Shown here piece by piece: positions 17,875 through 27,074 of a stretch of DNA of 51,817 bases (position 1 is its first letter; every line of letters starts with the position of its first letter). The stretch comes from Gemmatimonadota bacterium (lineage in GTDB: Bacteria; Gemmatimonadota; Gemmatimonadetes; Gemmatimonadales; GWC2-71-9). The notes beneath the pieces are model-generated. The model saw only the letters and a program-made list of their open reading frames with translations. It was not told the origin of the DNA and made no database searches. Location: positions 1 through 51,817 of the forward strand of contig QHUJ01000148.1 in assembly GCA_003221895.1 (NCBI GenBank), in the 5' to 3' direction. The translations under genes and the position numbers were made by a program.

Positions 17875-18705
17875 ATGAGTCCCCGATCCAAAGTCCTCTG
17901 CGCGGCCGTATTGTTTTCGAGCGGCGGCGCGGCGATCAAGTTCTGCAGCTTCAGCGCGTGGCAGTTGGCCGCGTTTCGGGCCGCCCTGGCGCTGCTCACG
18001 ATCTTCGTCCTGCTCCCCGAAGCGCGCCGCGGCTGGACCTGGCGCACCATCGTCGTCGGCTTTGCCTATGCCGCCACGACGCTGCTGTACGTGCAGGCCA
18101 ACAAGCACACGACGGCGGCGAGCGCGATCTTCCTGCAGTCGACAAGTCCGCTGTTCATTCTCTTGCTCGCTCCCGTGCTGCTGGGCGAGCACGCGAACCG
18201 GCGCGACATCGCGCAGATGGCGGTGATGGCGGTGGGCCTGGGCCTGTTCTTCCTCGGCACCGACCGCCCCTCCACGACCGCGCCCGATCCTGCGCTGGGC
18301 AACGTCCTGGCGTCGGTCTGCGCGGTGACATGGGCGTTCACGGTGATCGGCTACCGCTGGCTGGCGTCGCGCGGCGCGTCGGTCGCGGCCGCCGCCGTAG
18401 CGGGCAACATGACGGCGAGCATCATTGCCGTGATCATGGCGGGACCGCTGATTGCCGGCCGGCCAGTCGATTGGGCGGTGGTCGCGTTCCTCGGCGTGTG
18501 CCAGCTGGGGATTCCGTATCTCTTTCTCGCGCGTGCCGTGCCGCAGCTGCGGGCGCTCGAGGTAGGGCTCTTCCTTCTTATCGAGCCGGTGTTGAATCCG
18601 ATCTGGGCGTGGATCGTGCACGGGGACCGCTCGCACGAGCGGGGGGTTGTAGCCAGTAGGGCGGGTCGCCTCAGGGAATCGCACCCACGGCACGCGCGGC
18701 GTTGA
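17875..18705 (+). CDS. EamA-family (DMT) transporter, last membrane helix missing
   Basis: A 276-residue inner-membrane transporter with nine predicted helices and the EamA repeat (SSGGAAIKFCSFSAWQLAAF; QSTSPLFILLLAPVLLGE; LIEPVLNPIWAWIVHGD). Normal family members continue after EPVLNPIWAWIVHGE with a tenth helix. Here the sequence switches to a polar, Arg/His-rich tail (RSHERGVVASRAG onward) that runs 35 nt into the convergent subtilase gene. It is probably a C-terminally truncated gene, perhaps non-functional. A GGCGAGG site lies before the ATG. Confidence 0.8.
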   Translation: MSPRSKVLCAAVLFSSGGAAIKFCSFSAWQLAAFRAALALLTIFVLLPEARRGWTWRTIVVGFAYAATTLLYVQANKHTTAASAIFLQSTSPLFILLLAPVLLGEHANRRDIAQMAVMAVGLGLFFLGTDRPSTTAPDPALGNVLASVCAVTWAFTVIGYRWLASRGASVAAAAVAGNMTASIIAVIMAGPLIAGRPVDWAVVAFLGVCQLGIPYLFLARAVPQLRALEVGLFLLIEPVLNPIWAWIVHGDRSHERGVVASRAGRLRESHPRHARR

Positions 18706-20200
18706 CTCGGCCGCTCCCGAAGAATGGATCCTTGCCCTTCGCGCCCAGATCGTCGCTCGTTCGCTCCACGATCCTGCGGATTTGCGAAGGTTGCGTTTGG
18801 CCATTCGCAATCACCAACGCAACGACGCCGGCGACATGTGGGGATGAGAAGCTTGTGCCCACCGCTGCCACAATCGAGATAAAGCCCGGAGGGGGCTGGC
18901 ATGCAGGCCCGTCGATTACCGGTGGCGGCGGCGGAGCTCCAGGTGATGGCGGAGCGTCCTGGTGCCATGCCAATGCCGTCTGCGAGCATTGTCCGATGAT
19001 AAACGAGAGCAGCGACGGGGTCAGGCCACCCCCCGGCGCCGCCACACTCACAGACCGACCGAAGTTGGAATAGGACGCGAACGTATCGGGGTTTCTGACT
19101 TGACCGCCCACGACGGCGTTCGGGCCGGTCGCCGAGACGCATAGGACGTGCGGAGCATCGCAGTAGGCGAAGTACGCGTTGGCGAATGCGTCCATCCGTG
19201 CAGCCTCATTGCCGGCCGCAACCACGATCACGGTGCCGTTCCGGTTTGCGTAATTGAAGACCCGGTTGATGACGGACACGAATCCTGGGTTGAGCTTCTT
19301 CAGGAACGCCCCACCGAGGCTCATGTTGATTACGTCGGCGCCCTGATCGACGGCGTACACGATTCCGTTCAATATTGCTGCCGTCGAACACGTGTTGAAC
19401 ACGATGCAGACCTTGACTCCAAAGAGCGTGGTCCTGCTCGTCACACCGGCGAAGAGACTTGCTTTACTTGCGACGAGCGACGCGACCAGGGTGCCGTGCG
19501 CGTTCAAGTCCGTAATGGGATGCAGCCCCGCCGGAAACCAGCCATTACTGACGGCGTCAGCCAGTCGCGCGTCCTCATCGGGTCGCAGCGAGATCGAGCG
19601 ATTCAGATCCACCAGCCCCGCGAGGTCCGGTAGCCGATAATCGATGCCAGTATCAAGAATCGCTACGGAAACGTCTGGTGAACCGAGGGAACCACCCGCC
19701 CAGGCAGCGTCCGCCGCGATCGCACGCAGGCTCCACTGGAACCCGTAGAAGAACGCGCCCTGAGGTGCCGCTACACTCTGTATGTCGACGTCACCCGTCT
19801 CCAGTTGTTCCGCCGGACGCACCGGGTCGATCGCAAATTCCACATCGGGCTCGACGCTGCTCACGCCGCTCAACTGTCCAAGGCGGGCCGCTCTCTCGGG
19901 CGAGAGACCAGAGACGACCGCGAAGCCGAGCTTGTCATACGCGCCTTCGAGGGCCCCGCCGCTCGAGCGAAGCGCAGCGCTGACATCCGAACTTGCGGCG
20001 CCGCCTGGCCTGTAGACGACCAGGTATCGCCCTGCGATTCCGGACGTTGCTGTGGATGCGGTGACTTGGAGCGAGGGGCTGTTGGATGTCGTTGCTGCGG
20101 TAATCGAGTTGTCCTTCGGAGTGACTGGGGCGTCGTACACGCAGGCAGCTGCGACGATCGAGACCATCGCGAGAGTAAATCGCTGGACGTGTTTGAGCAT
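18671..20200 (-). CDS. Subtilisin-like (S8) serine protease, lipoprotein
   Basis: A 509-residue secreted protease. Start ATG 20200 gives a lipoprotein signal (VSIVAAAC, Cys20). An I9-like propeptide follows (about 57-125, ending VEPDVEFAID). The catalytic triad is Asp183 (AILDTGIDY), His235 (NAHGTLVAS) and Ser450 (GTSFSSPHVAG), with oxyanion Asn331 (AAGNEA). A Pro-rich insertion (about 417-440) with several Cys precedes the catalytic Ser and may form a disulfide-bonded loop. The end GSGRVNAARAV is the normal S8 C-terminus. It overlaps the truncated EamA gene tail-to-tail by 35 nt. Confidence 0.92.
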   Translation of the reverse strand: MLKHVQRFTLAMVSIVAAACVYDAPVTPKDNSITAATTSNSPSLQVTASTATSGIAGRYLVVYRPGGAASSDVSAALRSSGGALEGAYDKLGFAVVSGLSPERAARLGQLSGVSSVEPDVEFAIDPVRPAEQLETGDVDIQSVAAPQGAFFYGFQWSLRAIAADAAWAGGSLGSPDVSVAILDTGIDYRLPDLAGLVDLNRSISLRPDEDARLADAVSNGWFPAGLHPITDLNAHGTLVASLVASKASLFAGVTSRTTLFGVKVCIVFNTCSTAAILNGIVYAVDQGADVINMSLGGAFLKKLNPGFVSVINRVFNYANRNGTVIVVAAGNEAARMDAFANAYFAYCDAPHVLCVSATGPNAVVGGQVRNPDTFASYSNFGRSVSVAAPGGGLTPSLLSFIIGQCSQTALAWHQDAPPSPGAPPPPPVIDGPACQPPPGFISIVAAVGTSFSSPHVAGVVALVIANGQTQPSQIRRIVERTSDDLGAKGKDPFFGSGRVNAARAVGAIP

Positions 20201-20359
20201 CGTGAACCCCACTGTGTTGATGATCAGGACGGGCGCTTGCGATTTTGAAGGTGGCTGGGTTTTCACGAGCCCGCAAGCACGTCCTCGACCGCCTCCACCG
20301 GATTCGCCTGCCGTGCCAGTCGGCCATCCGATGCTCGAGGAGTGAGAGTCGCTCAATGC

Positions 20360-20365
20360 TATATT
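20360..20365 (+). promoter_or_regulatory. -10 box of the MFS gene
   Basis: TATATT ends 9 nt before ATG 20375, with no Shine-Dalgarno sequence between; leaderless or nearly so. Confidence 0.4.
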
Positions 20366-20374
20366 CCTGCGCGC

Positions 20375-21617
20375 ATGCCCGCATCTCGTTCCCGCATCGG
20401 CGTCATCTTCTTCACCGTCCTGATCGATCTGATCGGCTTCGGGATCGTGCTGCCGATCCTGCCGTTTTATGCGCAGCGGTTCGGCGCGGCGGGACTGGGC
20501 TATGGCGCGGTCGTGGGCGTCTTCTCGCTCATGCAGTTTGTCGCGACGGCGCTCCTCGGCAAGCTGTCGGATCGTATCGGGCGCCGGCCGGTGCTGCTGA
20601 CGACGATGGTGGTGAACGCCGTGGGCTACACGTTGTTCGCCTTCGCGGGGTCATATTGGGTGCTCTTCATCTCCCGCGTGGTCTCCGGGTTCGCGGGTGG
20701 CAACATTTCGGCGGCGCAAGCGTACGTCGCCGACATCACGACGCCAGCCGAGCGCTCGCGCGGGATGGGGATGATCGGCGCCGCGTTCGGGATCGGGTTC
20801 AGCCTGGGTCCGGCCATCGGTGGGTTTGCGGCGCATTGGGGCGGGCCCGCCGCTCCTGGCCTCGTCGCGGTAGGGTTGTCCGTCGCGAATTTTCTGTCTG
20901 CGTATTTCATCCTGCCGGAGTCATTGGGTCACGAGCTACGCGTACGCCGTCCAATGTTCGACCTGAGACACATCGGAGAGGCGATCGCGCGGCCACGGTT
21001 GCGCCCGTTGATGGCCGTCTGGGCGCTGGTCCCGCTCGGCTTTGCCGGGTACACCGTTGCGCTGCCGCTGCGCGCGGCAGCCGTGTTGGGCTGGCGAGAA
21101 CGCGAGTTGGCGATCTTGTTCACGATCATCGGGGATCACGGCGGCGTCCGTGCAGGGATACTTCTTTGGGAAGATCGTCCGGCGCACTGGGGAGCGCGCC
21201 CTCGTCACCGCCGGGACGGTCGGTATGGCGATCTCAATCGCGGTCGTTCCGTTTCTCGCGACTTCGGCGCAGCTGTACGCCTGGACATTCGTGCTGGCGG
21301 TTTCCAACAGCGTCTTCGCACCGGCAGCAACCGGCCTGGTCTCCATCTATGCAGACCCCAACGAGCAGGGGACCGTGCTCGGCGCGGCGCAGGCGATCGG
21401 CGCGCTGGGTCGCACGGCAGGGCCACCGCTGATCGGGACCGTGTACGACGTGAGCCCGGTCACGTCCTTTCTGTTCGCGGGACTCTTCATGGCCATCGCC
21501 GCGCTCGCCGCGCTGCGCCTCGCACCGGTTGGACCTCAGGCGGCACTCAGTCCTGCGGCTCCCGTTCCTCCGATTCCCACGGCGCCGTTACCTGAGCCCC
21601 CTCCCTCCGAGTCTTAA
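20375..21617 (+). pseudogene. MFS transporter with a single-base frameshift
   Basis: The first part (20375 to about 21130) encodes an MFS drug/H+ antiporter-like protein: VLIDLIGFGIVLPILPF, LLGKLSDRIGRRPVLL (motif A) and SRVVSGFAGGNISAAQAY. After ILFTIIG the frame is lost; the remainder continues in the next frame as ITAASVQGYFFGKIVRRTGE and runs to TAA 21617 with further helices and a Pro-rich tail. Removing one G from the G4 run at 21131-21134 restores one protein of about 413 residues. It could be a real mutation or a sequencing error. Without repair the protein stops at 21595 with a nonsense C-terminus. Confidence 0.82.
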
Positions 21618-21668
21618 CGTCATCTAAGCTTCAGCGTCACAAGACCAGACTTCTTCCGGAGTATCGTG

Positions 21669-22310
21669 ATGCACAGACGCATGACCGTCGCAGTAGCCGC
21701 GCTGGTGTTTGGCGCGGCCTGCAATCAGGATCCCACGAGCGCGAGCTCGACGACGAACGAGCTGGTGCTCGCGCAGAACGCGCAAGTGATTGCCGACAAC
21801 GTCGCCGCTACTCGCGACGGCGGAACCACCTGTGAAGGCTGGTTCGGTCGAGTGATCGACACGCTCCGCACGACCGATAATCCCGTTGCCATTGCGTACC
21901 TCGACTCGGCTCGCGCCAACCGCGACTCGGCGTTCCACGCATGGATGGCCGGCGATACCGCCCAGGCTCGCGCGTACCGTCGGGCCGCGTTCCGCGACCT
22001 GTTGTCTGCGGTGATCGCGATCTTCCCGAACGCGCCCGAGCGCACCGGTGCGGCGGTCGATACGGCCGTCGCGCGCATCGAGAAGTTCCTGGGCGATCAG
22101 CCCGCGCCGCGAATTCGCGCGATCCTGGCGCACGTCGACACGCTGCGCGCCAGCGCCGATTCGGCATTGGCCGCCGGCGACAAGGTCACGGCGCTCGCGC
22201 TCAATCTGCGAAGTCTCCAAATCCTGCACAGGCTGCGCGAGCACGTCGAGTTTGCGCACCACGATCACGACGACGTGGCGGATGGGGAGATGGAAGAGGT
22301 AGGCAGCTAA
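21669..22310 (+). CDS. Helical lipoprotein of unknown function with His/Asp-rich C-terminus
   Basis: A 213-residue lipoprotein; the signal ends VFGAAC. The rest is mostly alpha-helical and Ala-rich, with repeated DSAxA and DTA motifs (YLDSARANRDSAFHAW; VDTLRASADSALAAGDK) and a His/Asp/Glu-rich end (FAHHDHDDVADGE) that may bind metal. GGAG at 21658-21661 lies 7 nt before ATG 21669, which decides the start. It is followed by a strong terminator. No family is recognised. Confidence 0.72.
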   Translation: MHRRMTVAVAALVFGAACNQDPTSASSTTNELVLAQNAQVIADNVAATRDGGTTCEGWFGRVIDTLRTTDNPVAIAYLDSARANRDSAFHAWMAGDTAQARAYRRAAFRDLLSAVIAIFPNAPERTGAAVDTAVARIEKFLGDQPAPRIRAILAHVDTLRASADSALAAGDKVTALALNLRSLQILHRLREHVEFAHHDHDDVADGEMEEVGS

Positions 22311-22330
22311 AGACGCTGTGATGAACGCGA

Positions 22331-22365
22331 GAGGCCGAGGGCCCAGTCCCTCGGCCTCTTTTTTT
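22331..22365 (+). terminator. Strong intrinsic terminator
   Basis: An 11-bp perfect stem GAGGCCGAGGG / CCCTCGGCCTC with a 6-nt loop and T7 run, 20 nt after the lipoprotein gene. It separates this gene from EF-G2. Confidence 0.92.
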
Positions 22366-22432
22366 ATGATCTAGCCGTGTCCCCGCCTCGCCGGTCATAT
22401 TTCTTTCCCCCCTTGCAGGAGAATTGCGCCGT

Positions 22433-24529
22433 ATGCGCGTGTACAAGACGCCGGAGATCCGTAATGTGGCCGTCGTCGGCCACGGCGCGAGCGGCAAGAC
22501 CTCCCTGGTCGATGCGCTGGCGTTCGTGGCCGGAACGAGTAAACGACATGGGTCTGTGAAGGACGGTACCGCCCTCACCGATTACACCGCAGACGAAATC
22601 GAACGCAAATACTCCATCAACCTCGCGCTGGCTGTCGCCGAGTGGATGGACACGAAACTCAACCTGATCGACACTCCCGGATACCTCGACTTCACCGGCG
22701 ACGCGCTCGCCGGGGTGTACGCGGCCGACTCCGCTGTCGTCGTGTTGTCGGCGACCTCGGGCGTCGAGGTGGGGACGGAGAAAGTCTGGGACTACTGCGA
22801 GAGCCGCTCGCTGCCGCGGTTGTTCTTCGTGTCGTTGATGGACAAGGAGCACGCAAACTTCGAGCGCGTCTTCAATCAGATCAAGGATCGGCTGACGCCC
22901 AAGGTGATCCCGGTGGAGATTCCCGTCGGCGAAGGACCGGAATTCCACGGGATCATCAACCTCTTCTCGAAGAAGGCGCATCTCTACAAGAAGGGTACGA
23001 AGGCCGGCGAGTACGAAGAGGTCGATGTTCCCGACGAGTACAAGGATCGCTTCGAGAAGTACTCCCAGGAGCTGATCGAGAGCATCGCCGCCACCGACGA
23101 CCAGCTGCTCGAGCGCTACCTCGGCGGCGAAGAGATCGGCCGCGACGAAGCGATCGCCGCGATGAAGGCCGGCATGGCGAAGGGTGAGCTGTTCCCGCTC
23201 TTCTGCGGGGCCGCCGAGCTGACGTATGGCACGCGCGCGCTTCTCAACAAGATCGTCGAGCTGTGTCCCGCGCCGCAGGAGCGGCCGCCGGTGGAAGCGC
23301 AGAAGTGGGGCAGCGCCGAGCGTCTCACGCTCAAGGCCGAGGACAACGGCCCGCTGGCGGCGCAGGTCTTCAAGACCGTGTCGGAGCCGCACGTCGGCGA
23401 CGTCACGCTGTTCCGCATCTTCTCCGGTACGGTCAAGAACGGGCAAGACGTCTGGAATGCGCCGCGCGATCTATCCGAGAAGCTGAACCATCTGTGCGTC
23501 GCGGTCGGGAAGGAGCGCATTGAAGTTCCCGAGCTGCACGCGGGGGACATCGGCGTCGTCGCGAAGCTGCGGGATACGCATACGAACGACACGCTGTCCA
23601 CCAAAGACAAAGGGCTCGTGCTTCCCAAGATTCCGTTCCCTGAGCCCGTGATCACTGTGGCGGTCGAGGTGAAGCAGCGGGGGGAGGAGGACAAGCTCTC
23701 GACCGGGCTACACAAGCTGCACGAGGAGGACCCCACGTTCCATCACGAGTACAATGCCGAGCTGGCGCAGACGCTCATTCGCGGCCTGGGCGAACGGCAT
23801 CTCGAGATCGTCGTGGGCCGGCTGGCGCGGAAGTTTGGTGTCCACGCGCAGACCGCGAAGCCCAGAGTCGCCTATCGCGAGACCTTCCGTGGGAAGTCCG
23901 AGGGGCAGGGGAAGCACAAGAAGCAGACCGGCGGTCGCGGCCAGTATGGCGATTGCTGGATTCGGATCGCCCCGCTGCCCCGTGGCTCAGGAGTACAGTT
24001 CGTGGATGAGATCGTCGGCGGCGTGATCCCGCGCCAATACATCCCGGCCGTCGAGCGCGGCGTGCTCGAGGCGGCGCACAAGGGGCCGATCGCCGGCTAT
24101 CCGGTCGTGGATTTCAAGTTCGAGCTCTACGACGGCTCCTACCACGACGTGGACTCGAACGAAATGTCGTTCAAGATGGCCGGCATCCTGGCGTTCCGGA
24201 ACGTGAGCCCGGGCGCGCGGCCGGTGCTGCTCGAGCCGATCATGGATGTCGAGGTCTGGACGCCGGACGAGTATCAGGGCGCGGTGATGGGCGATCTCTC
24301 CTCGCGTCGCGGGCACATCGTCGGAACGGAGAAGGATGGACGACTCACGAAGGTCAAGGCGCTCGTCCCGGAGGCTGAGCTCGACCGGTACGCCACGACG
24401 CTACATTCGATCACGCACGGGCGCGGGACGTACAAGATGAAGTTCCACGTGTACCAGGACGCTCCGGCCGAGATTGCCGCCAAGGTCACTGAAGCCCGGA
24501 AGAAGGAGCTCGAGGAAGCGAAAGCGTAA
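22433..24529 (+). CDS. Elongation factor G paralogue (EF-G2 type)
   Basis: A 698-residue translational GTPase. P-loop GHGASGKT (16-23), G3 DTPGYLDF, then domains II-V including GGRGQYGDCWIRIAPL (domain IV) and the terminal HGRGTYKMKFHVYQ. The P-loop lacks the AHIDAGKTT of canonical EF-G, switch I reads ERKYSINLALA and the G4 region is SLMDKEHANF, all features of the EF-G2 subfamily rather than the main fusA. Its role (ribosome recycling or a stress variant) cannot be decided here. AGGAG at 22417 lies 11 nt before ATG 22433; an in-frame TTG at 22424 is the alternative start. Confidence 0.93.
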   Translation: MRVYKTPEIRNVAVVGHGASGKTSLVDALAFVAGTSKRHGSVKDGTALTDYTADEIERKYSINLALAVAEWMDTKLNLIDTPGYLDFTGDALAGVYAADSAVVVLSATSGVEVGTEKVWDYCESRSLPRLFFVSLMDKEHANFERVFNQIKDRLTPKVIPVEIPVGEGPEFHGIINLFSKKAHLYKKGTKAGEYEEVDVPDEYKDRFEKYSQELIESIAATDDQLLERYLGGEEIGRDEAIAAMKAGMAKGELFPLFCGAAELTYGTRALLNKIVELCPAPQERPPVEAQKWGSAERLTLKAEDNGPLAAQVFKTVSEPHVGDVTLFRIFSGTVKNGQDVWNAPRDLSEKLNHLCVAVGKERIEVPELHAGDIGVVAKLRDTHTNDTLSTKDKGLVLPKIPFPEPVITVAVEVKQRGEEDKLSTGLHKLHEEDPTFHHEYNAELAQTLIRGLGERHLEIVVGRLARKFGVHAQTAKPRVAYRETFRGKSEGQGKHKKQTGGRGQYGDCWIRIAPLPRGSGVQFVDEIVGGVIPRQYIPAVERGVLEAAHKGPIAGYPVVDFKFELYDGSYHDVDSNEMSFKMAGILAFRNVSPGARPVLLEPIMDVEVWTPDEYQGAVMGDLSSRRGHIVGTEKDGRLTKVKALVPEAELDRYATTLHSITHGRGTYKMKFHVYQDAPAEIAAKVTEARKKELEEAKA

Positions 24530-24569
24530 GAGGTCTTGCTCGACACTACCGTACCGGAGGACGATCGCA

Positions 24570-24932
24570 ATGGACCTGAAGGCGCTGTGCGGCGCTGTGA
24601 GCGCCCTGGCGTTGCTGTGCGCATGCAAGGGGAAAGAGAAAGTCGGCCAGAGCGGCGCAGAGCAAAGAGCGTCGGGAAGTCAGCCAGCCAGGACCGCGAC
24701 GATCGAGGGATTCAAGACGCCCGAATCGGTCAAATGGGACTCGACGCAGGACGTTTACTTCGTGTCGAACATCAACGGCGCACCCAACGCGAAGGACGGG
24801 AACGGCTACATCAGCACGAATCTCATCAAGGGTGTGCCCAGTCCGGCGGACATTGGATACGACGCGAAGCGAAATCGCGTGCTGATACCGATTTTTACGG
24901 GAAATCGGGTAGAAATCTGGCAACTGCCGTAA
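24570..24932 (+). CDS. Miniaturised copy of the adjacent beta-propeller lipoprotein
   Basis: A 120-residue lipoprotein (signal ends ALLCAC). Residues 46-82 (GFKTPESVKWDSTQDVYFVS and onward to NGYIS) match residues 60-96 of the next gene, and residues 86-120 (GVPSPADIGYDAKRNRVLI and the EIWQL end) match its last 35. The roughly 194 residues between these parts, most of the propeller, are missing in frame. Signal, Shine-Dalgarno (GGAGG at 24556) and stop are intact. It is either a decayed duplicate or a small protein keeping only the first and last strands. Confidence 0.75.
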   Translation: MDLKALCGAVSALALLCACKGKEKVGQSGAEQRASGSQPARTATIEGFKTPESVKWDSTQDVYFVSNINGAPNAKDGNGYISTNLIKGVPSPADIGYDAKRNRVLIPIFTGNRVEIWQLP

Positions 24933-25011
24933 CCGCGACCGAGAGTCGTGTGCTGCGAATCACAGGGAACCCCCCTTTACGTCGACGGCAGTTTCGTGCG
25001 ACCCTTGGGGG

Positions 25012-25995
25012 ATGAGACCGACCGTACTCTGCGTTACCCTAGCAGCACTCGCGGCCTGCCAACCGGTGGACCGCCGCCGACCGCCGCCGCAAGCGTCGGA
25101 CGCCGCGGACACGCTTGCCCCAGCGACCGCTCAACCCCAGCCCCCGCCCCCGACTCCCTCTCCAGGGGGGACCAAGGTCGCGACGATTGTCGGGTTTCTG
25201 TCGCCCGAGTCAGTGCTCCATGATTCGGCGCAGGACATCTACTTCGTCTCGAACATCAACGGCGGCCCGCTGGCCAAAGACAATAATGGCTTCATCAGCC
25301 GCCTGCGGCCGGAGGGCGCCCTCGAGGTCCTCAAATTCATCGAGGGTGGTCGAGCAGGCGTGACCCTCAACGCACCCAAAGGCCTCGCGGTATCGGGCGA
25401 CACGCTCTGGGTGGCCGACATCGACGTCCTGCGTGCATTCAACGCGCATAGCGGTGCTCCGGTGGACAGCGTCAAACTCGACAGCCTCGGCGCGGTCTTC
25501 CTGAACGACATCGCGATCGCTCCGAATGGCGCGATCTACGTCACCGATACCGGCATCCGGTTCGATGACGTGGGCAACATCCTGCACCCCGGGCCGGACC
25601 GCATCTTCCGCGTGGGGCCGGACCGTAAAGTGTCCGTCGCGGTGCGGGGTGACACGCTCGGCCGGCCCAATGGCATCACGCTCGACGCCGTGGGGCGCCG
25701 GTTCATCATCGTGCAGTACGGCGGCAAGGCCGTGATGGCGTGGAAGCCTGGCGATCGCGCGCCCACCGTCATTGCGAGAGGCGCCGGCGGGTTCGACGGC
25801 GTCGAGATGATCGGCGGGAAGGTTGTCGTGTCGAGCTGGACGGATTCGTCGATCACGCGGTTCGACAGCACGCAGGGTACCAAGATCATCACCGGGGTGC
25901 CGAGCCCTGCTGATATCGGCTACGACGCCAAGCGCAACCGCGTGCTGATTCCGATTCTCACGGGGAACCGCGTTGAGATTTGGCAGCTCCGGTAG
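25012..25995 (+). CDS. SMP-30/gluconolactonase-like beta-propeller lipoprotein
   Basis: A 327-residue lipoprotein: signal ending LAAC (Cys16), a Pro-rich linker (about 20-55), then an SMP-30/NHL-type six-bladed propeller with repeated blade motifs (APKGLAVSGDTLWVADIDVL; LNDIAIAPNGAIYVTDTG; RPNGITLDAVGRRFIIV; PSPADIGYDAKRNRVLIP). It is probably attached to the membrane on the outside. Ligand or lactonase activity is not established. A run of G directly precedes the ATG. It is the full-length parent of the miniature gene upstream. Confidence 0.85.
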   Translation: MRPTVLCVTLAALAACQPVDRRRPPPQASDAADTLAPATAQPQPPPPTPSPGGTKVATIVGFLSPESVLHDSAQDIYFVSNINGGPLAKDNNGFISRLRPEGALEVLKFIEGGRAGVTLNAPKGLAVSGDTLWVADIDVLRAFNAHSGAPVDSVKLDSLGAVFLNDIAIAPNGAIYVTDTGIRFDDVGNILHPGPDRIFRVGPDRKVSVAVRGDTLGRPNGITLDAVGRRFIIVQYGGKAVMAWKPGDRAPTVIARGAGGFDGVEMIGGKVVVSSWTDSSITRFDSTQGTKIITGVPSPADIGYDAKRNRVLIPILTGNRVEIWQLR

Positions 25996-26018
25996 ACTTC
26001 GGCTGGCACCACCTCATT

Positions 26019-26055
26019 CCCCTCTCCGCCGGCGGAGAGGGGTCAGGGGGTGAGG
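26019..26055. repeat. GC-rich palindromic repeat, copy C (end of the agmatine deiminase gene)
   Basis: CCCCTCTCCGCC / GGCGGAGAGGGG stem followed by TCAGGGGGTGAGG, the same core as copies A and B. It provides the last codons and the stop of the agmatine deiminase gene. Confidence 0.75.
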
Positions 26056-27071
26056 ACGGGTTCCTGCTGCGTGAGGCAGTGCAACGTGCCGAGCCCCCAG
26101 ACGAGATCCACGGCATGGATCCCGACGACGGGACGGTCGGGAAACAGCTCGGCGAAGATGCCTAGCGCGATACGATCCTTGGGATCGTTGAACGTCGGCA
26201 CCAGCACCGCGGCATTCGCGATGTAGAAGTTGGCGTAGCTGGCTGGTAGCCGGACGCCAGCGAAGAACAACGGGGCGGGCATGGGGAGGTCGATCACCTC
26301 CACAGCCCGCCCATTTTCCAGGTGCATCCCCTGCAACCGCTCGCGATTCTCGGCCAGCGGTTTGTAGTTCACATCCTTCGGATTCTCCTCGTGGCACAGC
26401 ACGACGGTTCCCGGATTCACAAAGCGGCACAAGTCATCCACGTGCCCGTGCGTGTCGTCGCCCGCGATCCCTTTGCCGAGCCAGAGCGTGTTCGTGACGC
26501 CGAGCGTCTCCCGAAAGACGTTCTCGATCTCGTAGCGCGACAAACCGGGATTGCGGGTCTGCACTTTTGGATCGAGGAGACACTCCTCCGTCGTGAGCAG
26601 CGTGCCACGTCCATTCACGTCGATGCTGCCACCCTCGAGCACGATCTTGCCGTCGATCAGCGCCAGCTTGCATTGCTTCGCGGCACGCCCAGCGACCAGA
26701 TCATCCTTCTTCCAGTCCTTGTACTTGGCCCACGCGTTGAAATGGAAGCGCGCGATGGCGAGCCCCTTCGCTCCACGCACGAAGATCGGTCCGAAGTCAC
26801 GCGTCCAGCCGCGGTTGGTAGGAAAACGGAGAAAGTCCACGCGTGCGAGATCCACGCCGACCTTTTTGAGTATGCGACCTGCCTGAGCCTGGTGTGCCCG
26901 AGAGTTGACCAGAATGCGGACCAGTTCGCCCCGCGCGAGCGCGCGGACGATTTCCCCGTACACCCACGGTATCGGCGGGAACTTGCCGGGCCAGTCGCTT
27001 TTGTTGTGGGGCCAGCCGAGCCAGGTCGCCGCGTGCGGCTCCCACTCGGCGGGCATTCTGTAGTCGGTCAT
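26043..27071 (-). CDS. aguA: Agmatine deiminase
   Basis: A 342-residue cytosolic enzyme hydrolysing agmatine to N-carbamoylputrescine and ammonia. Family motifs: MPAEWEPHAATWLGWPH at the N-terminus, TRDFGPIFV, GGSIDVNGRGTLLTTEEC, HGHVDDLCRFV (catalytic His-Asp) and nucleophile Cys332 in GTLHCLTQQEP. The last residues (VLTP) and the stop lie in palindromic repeat copy C, so the original C-terminus may have been trimmed by the insertion. It follows the amidase gene on the same strand; together they convert agmatine to putrescine. Confidence 0.95.
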   Translation of the reverse strand: MTDYRMPAEWEPHAATWLGWPHNKSDWPGKFPPIPWVYGEIVRALARGELVRILVNSRAHQAQAGRILKKVGVDLARVDFLRFPTNRGWTRDFGPIFVRGAKGLAIARFHFNAWAKYKDWKKDDLVAGRAAKQCKLALIDGKIVLEGGSIDVNGRGTLLTTEECLLDPKVQTRNPGLSRYEIENVFRETLGVTNTLWLGKGIAGDDTHGHVDDLCRFVNPGTVVLCHEENPKDVNYKPLAENRERLQGMHLENGRAVEVIDLPMPAPLFFAGVRLPASYANFYIANAAVLVPTFNDPKDRIALGIFAELFPDRPVVGIHAVDLVWGLGTLHCLTQQEPVLTP

Positions 27072-27074
27072 CGC

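Noticed and set aside
17415-18050. Upstream extension of the ArsC-like frame
   Set aside because: It crosses the plug-like lipoprotein gene and its promoter in another frame; family homology begins at about 17414.
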